A stretch of DNA of 64,000 bases, from assembly GCA_964515055.1 (NCBI GenBank), contig CAZEUG010000003.1, positions 1 through 64,000 of the forward strand, read 5' to 3'. Made by a program: the position numbers and the translations under genes. How positions within the stretch are numbered: position 1 is the first letter of the stretch; each line of letters opens with the position of its first letter. This stretch comes from QAMX01 sp964515055 (lineage in GTDB: Bacteria; Bacillota; Clostridia; Oscillospirales; QAMX01). Positions 24,099-32,714 of the stretch are shown here, one piece after another. The notes beneath the pieces are model-generated. The model saw nothing but the letters and a program-made list of their open reading frames with translations, had not been told where the DNA came from and made no database searches.

Positions 24099-26561
24099 AT
24101 GAAAAAAAACCACCCTTTGATCGATCTGCAGCTGGAAGAACCGGAATCGTCCTCAGACGATTTTTCACTGGAATCGATTCTGGCGGAATTCGGCTCTGCC
24201 AGCCAGCAGAAAACACCCAACCCGACGCACTCCGAACAAGCGGAGTCGATGACGGCTGAATCACAGCCGACTGCTGAGAAAACAACTACGCCGTCAGAGC
24301 CGCAGCCGACCGTTTCGGAAATGCCGCAACCGCAGCCACAGCCAATTGTTGAGGAAATCGCTCAGCCAACCGAACCACAGCCAATTGCAGAGAAAATCGC
24401 TCAGCCGACCGAACCGCAGCCAATTGCAGAGAAAATCGCTCAGCCGACCGAACCGCAACCGACCACACCGGAAATGCCGCCCATCACGGAACCCGCGGCG
24501 CCTGCTACCGTGCCCGAACCGAAGCCTGCGGAGGTCAAGCCGGCGAAACCGGTTCGCGCCGAGGATCTGGTTGTGCCCCGTGCGATTCCCATGGATCATG
24601 TCATCGACACGGCGGCGTTTGACTCGGTCTATGAAAAAAAACAGCGCCGGATTCAGAAACTGCGCAAACAGCTCCTTGCAGAACAGGCGGCCGCGCCGCG
24701 AACGGCTGAACGCAGGAGTAAAAAAAATCTGCGCCCGGCACATATCAAGACCGGCCCGGTTCCGGTTCCACCGGTTGCCAAGGCGGAAATGGCGCGGGAA
24801 CGCGCCGAAAAACCGGTCGGACAGCGCTATCCGCGTCCGACTCCGGTGAAGAAAAAAGCACCGGAAAAACCGCCGGAAAAACCGAAACCGTCCCTGAATC
24901 CGCTTCAGATGCTGCGCAAATTCGAACGGAATCGCCGCTCTGCCACCACACGCTTCTGGCTCGTGCTCATTCCGTGCGTGGCACTCTTTTACATGGCGGC
25001 CGCGGCTTATCTGGAGCTACCGCTGCACGCCGCCCTTGATTTCGCAGAGAATCCGCGCTCAGCTGCACTCGTTCATACTGTTCTGCTTGGCTGCGTGATG
25101 GCGCTGAACTGGGATACGCTGGCGCGTGGTATTGTCGGCCTGTTCCTGCTCCGTGCAGGCAGTGATACGCTGACCGCGACCTCCCTCTGCGTCTCTGAAG
25201 CGTATTGCATCGCCAATATCATTTCGCCCGACATTTGCCGGGACGCCTCGGGCGCCGTGGCCTATGTTCCGATATCGGTACTTCCGGCACTGGCTGCATT
25301 GTTTGCACTCCTCAGCAGCAAAATCCGCTATCAGGCGTACTATCGCTCGGTTCGAAGCTGCTACCGTCTGCGCAATGCCAAAACGCTGACAACCCTCCCG
25401 GAAAAATACGACGGAGACGTCATCTATACCGTTGCCAAGGCCGACAATTATCAGGGCTTCTACCGCACCTTTGCCGAAAACGATACGGCATCTACGGTGA
25501 TGCTCTGGTATACGCCGCTCGTCCTGCTTGCGTCACTCTTTTTGGCTGTCTACTGCGGATATTCGACGCAGAACAGCGCACCCTTCCTCTGGTGCTGGTC
25601 GATCATTGTCGGCTTCACACCGGCACTCGGAATTCCGCTGGCGGCGGTTCTTCCGCTGACCAGAGCTGCCAAGCGCCTCTATAAAAACGGGATTCTCGTC
25701 GGCGGCGGCAAATCCATTGAACGTATGGCGAAACGCTCGTTTGTCCTGATGACGGATGAAGATGTGTTTCCCGGCGATGCCATTTCCATCAACGGCTATA
25801 AGCTCATGAATCCCGATAAAAAAGAGCTGGCACTGTCTGCCGCAGCCAGCCTGCTGGAAGCAGCACAGACCGCTTTGGCCGTCCCGTTTGTTCGCCTCGC
25901 CGGTGAAAACTATGCACCGGTTCGCCCGGTAAAAAATCTCTCCTTCTCGGATGCCGGCGGCATTTCCGGAACGATGGACGGACAGCAGGTGCTCATCGGC
26001 AACGCATCGTACGTCCAAAGAGCCTGGGTCAAAATTCCACCGGACATCAAGCTGAAAACGGCTGTTTTCTGCGTGGTGGACTCAGAACTGCTTGCGGTCT
26101 TTGCCGTGCGGTATCAGGTCACGCCGAAGGCGGACTATGCGCTAAATCTCCTCGAAGACCATGGCTACCTGCCGGTCGTCGCCGCCCGCGATTTCAACGT
26201 CACGGCATCCTTCCTGCAGAGCCGCTTTGGTGTTGCATCGTCTGATCTCGTGTATCCGCCGGCAGAGCTGCGTGTCACCATGTCGGATCCGGCACTGAAA
26301 TTGGATGCTGACGGACTGATCGTGACGTATGGCGGTGGAGATGCTGTCGCAGAAGCACTTGTTACCTGCCGTCGCTGCAGAACCTCAACACGCCTTTCGC
26401 TCCTGTTCTCACTGCTCTCATCCGTGATTGGGCTGTTGCTCGGCGTGCTGATGGCCTATTTTGGGTGGTCGGAAGCGGCTACGCCGGTCAATATGCTGAC
26501 GTATTACCTGCTTTGGATGGTACCCTCCCTTGTTTTTGCTGCCTGGGTGAACCGATTCTGA
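24099..26561 (+). CDS. Degenerate P-type ATPase-like membrane protein with Pro-rich N-terminus
   Basis: 820 residues. About 1-270 are soluble, Pro/Glu-rich and include three perfect or near-perfect 13-residue repeats (PQPIAEKIAQPTE). Membrane helices follow at about 285-310, 323-345, 350-420, 470-525 and 765-820. The part in between matches the P-type ATPase layout: LPLTRAAKRLYKNGILVGGGKSIERMAKRS leads to the phosphorylation site, and SGTMDGQQVLIGN fits the nucleotide domain. The DKTGT motif is replaced by Asp553-Glu-Asp-Val-Phe, and the TGD motif by AARD. It therefore looks like a catalytically dead ATPase used as a scaffold or sensor. No strong ribosome site precedes the ATG. Confidence 0.65.
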   Translation: MKKNHPLIDLQLEEPESSSDDFSLESILAEFGSASQQKTPNPTHSEQAESMTAESQPTAEKTTTPSEPQPTVSEMPQPQPQPIVEEIAQPTEPQPIAEKIAQPTEPQPIAEKIAQPTEPQPTTPEMPPITEPAAPATVPEPKPAEVKPAKPVRAEDLVVPRAIPMDHVIDTAAFDSVYEKKQRRIQKLRKQLLAEQAAAPRTAERRSKKNLRPAHIKTGPVPVPPVAKAEMARERAEKPVGQRYPRPTPVKKKAPEKPPEKPKPSLNPLQMLRKFERNRRSATTRFWLVLIPCVALFYMAAAAYLELPLHAALDFAENPRSAALVHTVLLGCVMALNWDTLARGIVGLFLLRAGSDTLTATSLCVSEAYCIANIISPDICRDASGAVAYVPISVLPALAALFALLSSKIRYQAYYRSVRSCYRLRNAKTLTTLPEKYDGDVIYTVAKADNYQGFYRTFAENDTASTVMLWYTPLVLLASLFLAVYCGYSTQNSAPFLWCWSIIVGFTPALGIPLAAVLPLTRAAKRLYKNGILVGGGKSIERMAKRSFVLMTDEDVFPGDAISINGYKLMNPDKKELALSAAASLLEAAQTALAVPFVRLAGENYAPVRPVKNLSFSDAGGISGTMDGQQVLIGNASYVQRAWVKIPPDIKLKTAVFCVVDSELLAVFAVRYQVTPKADYALNLLEDHGYLPVVAARDFNVTASFLQSRFGVASSDLVYPPAELRVTMSDPALKLDADGLIVTYGGGDAVAEALVTCRRCRTSTRLSLLFSLLSSVIGLLLGVLMAYFGWSEAATPVNMLTYYLLWMVPSLVFAAWVNRF
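24339..24455 (+). repeat. Three tandem 39-base coding repeats
   Basis: Units at 24339-24377, 24378-24416 and 24417-24455 encode PQPI(A/V)E(K/E)IAQPTE. The second and third copies are nearly identical at DNA level, which points to recent slippage expansion in the disordered N-terminal region. Confidence 0.9.
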
Positions 26562-26601
26562 CGGTCTGCCCAAAAAATACGAAAAAATTCAAAAATAATA
26601 G

Positions 26602-26630
26602 TTGCTTTTTACCGGCTGCTGCGTTATAAT
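26602..26630 (+). promoter_or_regulatory. Promoter of the EF-G-like gene
   Basis: TTGCTT at 26602-26607, 17-base spacer, TATAAT at 26625-26630. Confidence 0.75.
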
Positions 26631-26693
26631 AGATAGGAAGCGCGATACAGATTGATTCTGTTGGAATTACCACGACAAAGGAGAGTAAAATTG

Positions 26694-28769
26694 ATGGCGT
26701 ACCCTATCGAAAAAATCCGCAATATCTGTCTCTTAGGTCACGGCGGTGACGGGAAAACATCTCTGGCAGAGAGCATTCTTTATGCAAACAAAGTAACAGA
26801 TCGCCTTGGTAAAACGTCAGACGGCAATACCGTGTCTGATTATGACCCGGAAGAAATTAAGCGTTCCATCTCCATTCAGACAACGATTTGTCCGGTTGAG
26901 ACAAGCGGACATAAAATCAATGTTCTGGACGCTCCTGGCTTTTTTGACTTTGTCGGTGAAGTGACAGAAGCAATGCGTGTCTCGGATGCCGGCCTGATTG
27001 TCATCGGCGCGAAGAGCGGCGTTTCTGTCGGCGCTCAGAAGGCCTGGCTGAACCTGAAACATCAGGAGAAACCCTGCGCAATCTACATTTCCAAGCTGGA
27101 TGAAGAACACGCAGATTTCTATAAGACATATGAAGAAGCGAGAAAAATTTTCGGCGTAGCTGTCGCACCGATCACCATCCCGATCATGGAGAACGGCACA
27201 GCCACCGGTATCGTCAACATCGTGACTGGAAAAGCCTATCAGACCACCAACCATAAGGTTACGGAAATCCCGGTTCCGGCCTCCATGACCGATCGGATCG
27301 AAGAATATCGACAGGAGCTGGCCGAGGATGTCGCCGAAACGAGCGATGAACTGATGGAGAAATTCTTTGGCGGCGAAGCCTTCACGGACGAGGAGTTCGT
27401 CGCTGGGATTCGCGCCGGTGTCGCCTCCCGCGCCGTTTGCCCGGTGTTCTGCGGCTCGGCCATGACCGGCCTTGGCACAGAAGCGCTGCTGGATGGCATC
27501 GTCAACTATTTCCCGTCCCCGGCTGACGGTAAGGACGAAATTCAGCTTGTCGATGGCGAAGAAAAACCGTTCCAGATTCAGTCGGACGGCGGCGCCTGCC
27601 TCTTCGTATTCAAAACCGTCGCTGACCAGTATGGCCGCTTCTCGTTCTTCAAGGTTCTGTCCGGGAAAGTTACATCCGATATGTCCCTGACCAATACGCA
27701 TTCCGGCACCGTCGAAAAAATCGGCCGGATCTATATGGTTCGCGGCAAGAAAAACACCGAGGTTTCCGAAATTGGCACAGGCGACATTGGCGCAGTGGCC
27801 AAGCTGGCCGACACCCGTACCGGTGATACTCTTTGCGCGTCTGACCTGAACGTGGTCATCAAGGGCATGGAATTCCCGCGTACCTGCTACACCAAGGCGA
27901 TCATCGCCAAGAACAAAGCGGCAGAGGAAAAAATCGCCACCGGTCTTGCCCGTCTCCATGACGAAGACCCGGTGTTCGAGAATGCACTGAACTCCGAAAC
28001 GCATCAGCAGACCATCTCCGGTATGGGCGATATTCACCTCGACGTGCTCTGCTCCAAGCTGAAGAACAAATTCGGCGTTGAAGTCGAATTGACAGCTCCG
28101 CGCATTGCATATCGCGAAAAAATCCGCAAAAAGGTCGAAGCAGAAGGCCGTCACAAGAAACAGTCCGGCGGTCATGGTCAGTTTGGCCACGTCAAAATTC
28201 GCTTTGAGCCAACGGAAGAGCTGGATCTGGTCTTTGCCGAAGAAATCTTCGGCGGCAGCGTCCCGAAGAACTTCCACCCGGCTGTTGAAAAGGGTCTGCG
28301 CGAAAGTATGACGAAGGGCGTTCTGGCTGGCTACCCGGTCGTCAACCTGAAAGCTGTTCTGTATGACGGCTCCTACCATGACGTTGACTCGAACGAACTC
28401 TCCTTCAAACTGGCAGCCCGACTCGCCTATAAGAACGGCCTGCCCAATGCAAACCCGGTCATTCTGGAACCGTACGGCCTGCTGAAGGTTGTGATTCCGG
28501 CAGACTACATGGGCGATATCAGCGGCGACCTGAGCAAACGCCGTGGCCGTGTTATCGGCATGGAACCGGCAGAGGATAATATGCAGGTCATTGAAGCCGA
28601 AGTCCCGATGTCCGAAATGGATTCGTATGCCATCGATCTCCGCTCCATGACACGCGGTTGGGGCAGCTTCACTCTGGACTTTGTCCGCTATGAAGAGGTT
28701 CCGCCGATGGTTCAGCAGCAGATTATCGAAGAAGCGAAATCCCGCATGGAAGAAGACGACGACGAATAA
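26694..28769 (+). CDS. Elongation factor G-like translational GTPase
   Basis: 691 residues with the EF-G domain order. G1 is GHGGDGKTSLAE (about 14-25), G3 is DAPGFFDF, and the G4 position reads SKLD instead of NKxD. Domain IV contains SGGHGQFGHVKIRFEP and the C-terminal domain ends RGWGSFTLDF. It belongs to the EF-G-like (FusA2-type) group often found in Clostridia besides the canonical fusA of the str operon. Such paralogues may act in ribosome recycling, stress or drug protection. It is monocistronic, with its own promoter and AAAGGAGAG at 26678-26686. Confidence 0.88.
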   Translation: MAYPIEKIRNICLLGHGGDGKTSLAESILYANKVTDRLGKTSDGNTVSDYDPEEIKRSISIQTTICPVETSGHKINVLDAPGFFDFVGEVTEAMRVSDAGLIVIGAKSGVSVGAQKAWLNLKHQEKPCAIYISKLDEEHADFYKTYEEARKIFGVAVAPITIPIMENGTATGIVNIVTGKAYQTTNHKVTEIPVPASMTDRIEEYRQELAEDVAETSDELMEKFFGGEAFTDEEFVAGIRAGVASRAVCPVFCGSAMTGLGTEALLDGIVNYFPSPADGKDEIQLVDGEEKPFQIQSDGGACLFVFKTVADQYGRFSFFKVLSGKVTSDMSLTNTHSGTVEKIGRIYMVRGKKNTEVSEIGTGDIGAVAKLADTRTGDTLCASDLNVVIKGMEFPRTCYTKAIIAKNKAAEEKIATGLARLHDEDPVFENALNSETHQQTISGMGDIHLDVLCSKLKNKFGVEVELTAPRIAYREKIRKKVEAEGRHKKQSGGHGQFGHVKIRFEPTEELDLVFAEEIFGGSVPKNFHPAVEKGLRESMTKGVLAGYPVVNLKAVLYDGSYHDVDSNELSFKLAARLAYKNGLPNANPVILEPYGLLKVVIPADYMGDISGDLSKRRGRVIGMEPAEDNMQVIEAEVPMSEMDSYAIDLRSMTRGWGSFTLDFVRYEEVPPMVQQQIIEEAKSRMEEDDDE

Positions 28770-28799
28770 AATCAGGGTTCTGTATCGAACCTTTATGGA

Positions 28800-28839
28800 T
28801 CAGACAACCGGCGTGCATGATTGCACGCCGGTTGTCTGA
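28800..28839. terminator. Perfect 18-base inverted repeat after the EF-G-like gene
   Basis: TCAGACAACCGGCGTGCA (28800-28817) pairs perfectly with TGCACGCCGGTTGTCTGA (28822-28839) around the loop TGAT. No T run follows, so it is an atypical terminator, an RNase-processing or 3'-stabilising stem, or a protein-binding site. Confidence 0.6.
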
Positions 28840-28909
28840 CGTTCTCCGAAAATTCGGGAGAAACAATGATGTTTTTTCGCACTTTCTGCGGAAAGGTCAC
28901 AGTTTGAAA

Positions 28910-28938
28910 TTGAAATACGAAGCATCCTGTGGTATAAT
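28910..28938 (+). promoter_or_regulatory. Promoter of the DUF6106-acpS-nnrD-alr cluster
   Basis: TTGAAA at 28910-28915, 17-base spacer, TATAAT at 28933-28938. Confidence 0.8.
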
Positions 28939-29006
28939 AAATAGAAGCTCTGAGAAGTCTGCGCAAGCAGCGGATGAGCGGTCAGTACATCGAAAAGGTG
29001 AATGAT

Positions 29007-29531
29007 ATGGACGAAATTTTTAACGAGAAACTGGTCAAAAAGCTCCCGGATACGCGAGATGCCATCTACAAGGGTCTGATCGGGCTGGCGGCCATCGCGA
29101 TCATGGCCGTTGCCATCATGTATGCCGGTATCATGTCAATTCTGGTCATTCTGGCCGTTTTCGTCGGCTATTTCTTTGTGAATAAACAGTTTGAGGTGGA
29201 ATTCGAATACATCCTCACAAATGACGAACTCGATGTCGATCAAATCATAGCCCGTGAACGTCGGAAAAGCCTGCTCAGCGTCAATATTCGTACCTTTGAG
29301 ATTCTGGCACCGGTTAATGATACCTACCGGTCTGAATTCAATGACCCCACCATTGAACGGCGAATCGATGCATCCAGCAGCCCGAAATCAAATAAACGCT
29401 GGTTTGCTGTTTTCCGCGATGGAGAAAAGAAAACACTTCTGATCTTTGAACCGGGCAAAAAAATGCGTGAAGGGATGCGCCGCATGATTCCGCGCATCAT
29501 TCAGGAACCAGGAAAGGGCGAATCCGCGTGA
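29007..29531 (+). CDS. DUF6106-like two-helix membrane protein
   Basis: 174 residues. An amphipathic start (MDEIFNEKLVKKLPDTRDAIYKGL) leads into two close hydrophobic segments (about 20-35 and 38-55), then a soluble domain with FEVEFEYILTNDELDVDQIIARERRKSLL and a basic C-terminal region with an FEPGKKMREGMRRMIP segment. The pattern matches the uncharacterised DUF6106 family as I recall it. The ATG at 29007 has AAAAGG eight bases upstream. It overlaps acpS by four bases (GTGA), so it is translationally coupled to the lipid and cell-wall genes that follow. Confidence 0.7.
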   Translation: MDEIFNEKLVKKLPDTRDAIYKGLIGLAAIAIMAVAIMYAGIMSILVILAVFVGYFFVNKQFEVEFEYILTNDELDVDQIIARERRKSLLSVNIRTFEILAPVNDTYRSEFNDPTIERRIDASSSPKSNKRWFAVFRDGEKKTLLIFEPGKKMREGMRRMIPRIIQEPGKGESA

Positions 29532-29935
29532 ATTTGACCGTCGGAACCGATATCGAAGAAATTGAACGTTTCGAATCTGTGCTGACGAATCGGCGGATGA
29601 TGAAACGCTGCTTTTCCGAACAGGAACGCGCCTATATTGAGTCGCGTGGACGCGGTGCGGCCGAAAGCGCTGCCGCCGCTTATTGTGCCAAAGAAGCATT
29701 CGGCAAAGCTGTTGGTACAGGGATTACCGTGTCCATGCTTGGTGAGCTGGAACTGTTACATGACGCAGCCGGAGCGCCTTACCTCCAACTCCATGGTAAG
29801 CTGGCTGAGCAGTATGCGAAGCTGAAGCTCTCTGTCTCCGTCTCACACAGCGCCAATTATGCCATTGCAACCGTTCTTGCATACTGCGAAACGGTTGAAG
29901 TTGAACCCAAAGGAGATGACGGAGATGCTTGCTGA
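29528..29935 (+). CDS. acpS: Holo-[acyl-carrier-protein] synthase
   Basis: 135 residues. AcpS transfers the 4'-phosphopantetheine arm from CoA to acyl carrier protein. The two signature motifs are present: GTDIEEIERF near the N-terminus (metal-binding Asp) and AAYCAKEAFGKAVGTG, plus LSVSVSHSANYAIA. Start is GTG overlapping the preceding stop; it ends overlapping nnrD by 11 bases. The acpS-nnrD-lipoprotein-alr order is a conserved Firmicutes block. Confidence 0.93.
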   Translation: MNLTVGTDIEEIERFESVLTNRRMMKRCFSEQERAYIESRGRGAAESAAAAYCAKEAFGKAVGTGITVSMLGELELLHDAAGAPYLQLHGKLAEQYAKLKLSVSVSHSANYAIATVLAYCETVEVEPKGDDGDAC

Positions 29936-30806
29936 ACAGGTTCATGCAGAGCTGATTCGCCGTCTGCTCCCGCCGCGCAGACAAAATACGCACAAAGGCC
30001 ATTATGGCCGCGCCATGCTGATCTGCGGTGCGCTGGGCTATTCGGGAGCGGCATTTTTCTCAGCGGAGGGTGCTGTCCGCAGTGGAGCTGGACTGGTTGA
30101 TCTGACGGTTCCAGCTGCCATTTTCCAAACTGTCGCCGTCAAACTGAACGAAGCGATGGTGTATCCGCTTCCGGATACACCGGACGGTATGTTTGACGAT
30201 GGTGCGATTCCTATCCTCCTCAAACGGATGGAATGCGCCGACGCCATTTTGATCGGCTGTGGTCTGGGACGCAGCGAACCGGTCTCCTGCCTGGTTCAAT
30301 CAGTTGTCACTCACGCCAAAGTCCCGGTCGTTGTGGATGCAGATGGCATAAATGCATTGGCTGCACATAAAGATATTCTGCGGGATGTTCACACACACCT
30401 GATCCTGACACCGCATGACGGCGAATTGACCCGGTTTCTGGGCGAAGCGCCGGTTCGACCGGGCGAATCCAGAATCGATGCGGCTGCGCGCCTGGCAACA
30501 ATGCTGGGCGTGACACTTGTAATGAAGGGTCACGAAACTGTGACCGCTGATGCTTCCGGCAAAACGCGCATCAACACCACCGGCAACGCCGGCATGGCGA
30601 AGGGCGGCAGCGGCGATGTGCTGGCCGGTATGATCACAGCTCTGGCGGCACAGGGGCTTTGCCCGTTTGATGCAGCGTCTGCCGCTGTCTATCTGCATGG
30701 CCTCGCGGGGGATCTGGCACAGCGTTCATCCGGCGAAATCGGCATGACGCCGACGGATATGTTGCGGCTGATTCCGCAGGCGTTTTATCAGTGCCGAGGT
30801 GTTTAG
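29925..30806 (+). CDS. nnrD: ADP/ATP-dependent (S)-NAD(P)H-hydrate dehydratase
   Basis: 293 residues, ribokinase-like fold, YjeF C-terminal domain only; the NnrE epimerase domain often fused to it is absent. It repairs hydrated NAD(P)H using ATP or ADP. Motifs: KGHYGRAMLICGALGYSGAAFFSAEGAVRSGAGLV, VVVDADGINAL, LTPHDGELTRFLG and the anion-hole GNAGMAKGGSGDVLAGM. The ATG at 29925 is preferred because AAAGGAG lies ten bases upstream; an ATG at 29916 is too close to it. Confidence 0.92.
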   Translation: MLAEQVHAELIRRLLPPRRQNTHKGHYGRAMLICGALGYSGAAFFSAEGAVRSGAGLVDLTVPAAIFQTVAVKLNEAMVYPLPDTPDGMFDDGAIPILLKRMECADAILIGCGLGRSEPVSCLVQSVVTHAKVPVVVDADGINALAAHKDILRDVHTHLILTPHDGELTRFLGEAPVRPGESRIDAAARLATMLGVTLVMKGHETVTADASGKTRINTTGNAGMAKGGSGDVLAGMITALAAQGLCPFDAASAAVYLHGLAGDLAQRSSGEIGMTPTDMLRLIPQAFYQCRGV

Positions 30807-30829
30807 CCGCTCGAAACGGAGGGGCTCTG

Positions 30830-31423
30830 ATGAGACAAAAACGGTTCCGGGCGCTTGGCCTGCTTGCACTGATGCTGGTAGCATCCGGCTGCTCCCAACA
30901 GCGGGATGACCGGCTGGAAGCTGCGATTCATGCGCGGTACGGCGGGGAAGTACTCTTTTCGTCGGTCATTCAAATGCGCCTGAATCAGGGAGATCTTGTT
31001 TCCGATTACACACTTTCCTATGCGAAACAGCCCGAAAATGGTCATATCCTGACCGTTACGGCACCGTCGGAGGTAGCGGGTCTGGTTGTTCAGGTGTACA
31101 GCGACAATTCGATCGAAGTTACCTATGACGGCGCAGTATTTCTGCCTGCCAACCTGGAAGGAACGACACTGTCGCCCATTGCGATTCTATGTGACCTCGT
31201 TTCCAACTGGCAAAACGGCTACGCGGACTCTATTCAAACGGAAAAGCAGAACGACCAGACTGTTGTCATCTGGACGGCGTTCTCAGACGATACCGGAGAA
31301 GAGATGACATACCGAACCGTCTTTCAAAAGGATACGCTCGAACCGCGCTGCGCAGAATGCTTCCACGCGGGTGTGTGTGTTCTGTCGCTCATGTTCAGCG
31401 ACCAACAATGGATCGAAACATAA
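30830..31423 (+). CDS. Lipoprotein, probable LolA-fold GerS/YdcC-like
   Basis: 197 residues. Signal peptide with lipobox LVASGC (Cys near residue 21), then a domain of about 175 residues made mainly of beta strands. Sequence alone does not identify it. Position does: in Bacillus subtilis the LolA-like lipoprotein gene ydcC lies between acpS and alr, and in Clostridioides difficile gerS, needed for spore cortex modification with CwlD, is adjacent to alr2. Here the same gap between acpS-nnrD and alr holds a lipoprotein of matching size, and the window also encodes SleB. GGAGG lies eight bases before the ATG. Confidence 0.65.
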   Translation: MRQKRFRALGLLALMLVASGCSQQRDDRLEAAIHARYGGEVLFSSVIQMRLNQGDLVSDYTLSYAKQPENGHILTVTAPSEVAGLVVQVYSDNSIEVTYDGAVFLPANLEGTTLSPIAILCDLVSNWQNGYADSIQTEKQNDQTVVIWTAFSDDTGEEMTYRTVFQKDTLEPRCAECFHAGVCVLSLMFSDQQWIET

Positions 31424-31446
31424 CATAACAAAAGGATCTTTATCAT

Positions 31447-32640
31447 ATGTCACAACACAGCTATTTGAAAAGAACCTGGGCAGAAATCAATCTGAATCAC
31501 CTTCGCCACAATTTCCAGACCGTCCGCTCGCATATCCCGGCAGGCGTCAAGATCATGTCCGTGGTTAAGGCCGATGCCTACGGTCACGGTGCCGCAGTCG
31601 TTGCTCCCGTGCTGGAAGCGCTGGGAAGCGATGCGTTCGCCGTTTCGAATATTGAAGAGGCGCTCATTTTGCGCAAAAATGGCGTTCACGCACCGATTCT
31701 GGTGCTTGGCTGGGTTCCCGCCGCCTGGACGGATATCCTGATTCGGGAAAACATCGAAACCTCCGTTTCTTCACTGGAGGGTGCGCGCCATCTGTCGGAT
31801 GAGGCGGTTCGCCTCGGCAAGACGGTATCGGTTCACGTCAAGGCGGATACCGGGATGGGTCGCCTGGGGCTCCGCGCACTCGATGACGCCGATGTACAGA
31901 CCGCAGCCGACGAAATTCAGCAGATCAGCCAGCTGCCGAATCTCCGTATCGCCGGCCTGTTTACGCATTTTTCGACGGCGGATGAGCCGGGCGATTCCTA
32001 CTCGGCCACTCAGTTTGCGCGGTTCATGCAGCTGCGTCGTCGGCTGGAAACGCTCGGTGTCGAGTATGGCCTGTGCCATTGCGCCAACAGCGCGGCAACT
32101 ATGCTCCACCCGGAATACGCCTGCGATATGGTGCGCGCCGGTGTAACACTGTACGGCCTCAGCCCCGACAATGACCCGACTGGCCAGCTGGCACAACAGT
32201 GTGCGCTGGAACCGGTCATGACCCTGAAATCCACCATTGTCCAGAAGCGCCGGTTCCGAGCCGGAGACACGGTCAGCTATGGCGCACATCTCCTGAAAGC
32301 GGATACGGATATTGCCGTGATTCCTGTTGGCTATGCGGACGGCTACCCGCGCCTGCTGTCTGGCAAAGGCCTGGTCGGCGTGGATGGGAGGCGCGCAGAA
32401 ATCGTTGGGAAAGTCTGCATGGATATGACCATGATCGATGTCAGCGGCTGCTCTGCCGAAGAGGGCAGGGAAGTTCTCCTGTTCGGCAAAACTGCCAAAG
32501 ACTGGATTCCGGCTGAACAGGTGGCGGCCTTGGCTGGCACCATCGGCTATGAACTCGTCTGCTGTATCGGGCGCCGTGTGACACGGGTTTATCTGCAGGA
32601 CGGCAGGGAGGTCTCCGTCGTCCAATTGACCACGCCGTAA
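31447..32640 (+). CDS. alr: Alanine racemase
   Basis: 397 residues, PLP-dependent enzyme making D-alanine for peptidoglycan. The PLP lysine is in SVVKADAYGHGA (about residue 40), the substrate loop in KADTGMGRLGLR, and the second catalytic base Tyr in DTVSYGAHLL; YADGYPRLL and KVCMDMTMIDV are also typical. AAAGGA lies ten bases before the ATG. It is the last gene of the acpS cluster, ended by the terminator at 32657. Confidence 0.95.
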   Translation: MSQHSYLKRTWAEINLNHLRHNFQTVRSHIPAGVKIMSVVKADAYGHGAAVVAPVLEALGSDAFAVSNIEEALILRKNGVHAPILVLGWVPAAWTDILIRENIETSVSSLEGARHLSDEAVRLGKTVSVHVKADTGMGRLGLRALDDADVQTAADEIQQISQLPNLRIAGLFTHFSTADEPGDSYSATQFARFMQLRRRLETLGVEYGLCHCANSAATMLHPEYACDMVRAGVTLYGLSPDNDPTGQLAQQCALEPVMTLKSTIVQKRRFRAGDTVSYGAHLLKADTDIAVIPVGYADGYPRLLSGKGLVGVDGRRAEIVGKVCMDMTMIDVSGCSAEEGREVLLFGKTAKDWIPAEQVAALAGTIGYELVCCIGRRVTRVYLQDGREVSVVQLTTP

Positions 32641-32656
32641 CAGTATCAAAAAAAGG

Positions 32657-32697
32657 AACGTCTGTCAGCTGCATGATAACAGCTGACAGACGTTTTT
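32657..32697. terminator. Bidirectional terminator between alr and purD
   Basis: AACGTCTGTCAGCTG pairs with CAGCTGACAGACGTT, with T runs on both strands. It separates two convergent operons. Confidence 0.92.
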
Positions 32698-32714
32698 TGG
32701 TTCAGAATTCAAAT

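Noticed and set aside
24339..24455. CRISPR-like direct repeats
   Set aside because: The three units are contiguous, lie in frame within a coding sequence and have no spacers.
26817..28379. 520-codon open frame on minus opposite the EF-G-like gene
   Set aside because: Shadow frame; the plus strand carries all GTPase motifs.
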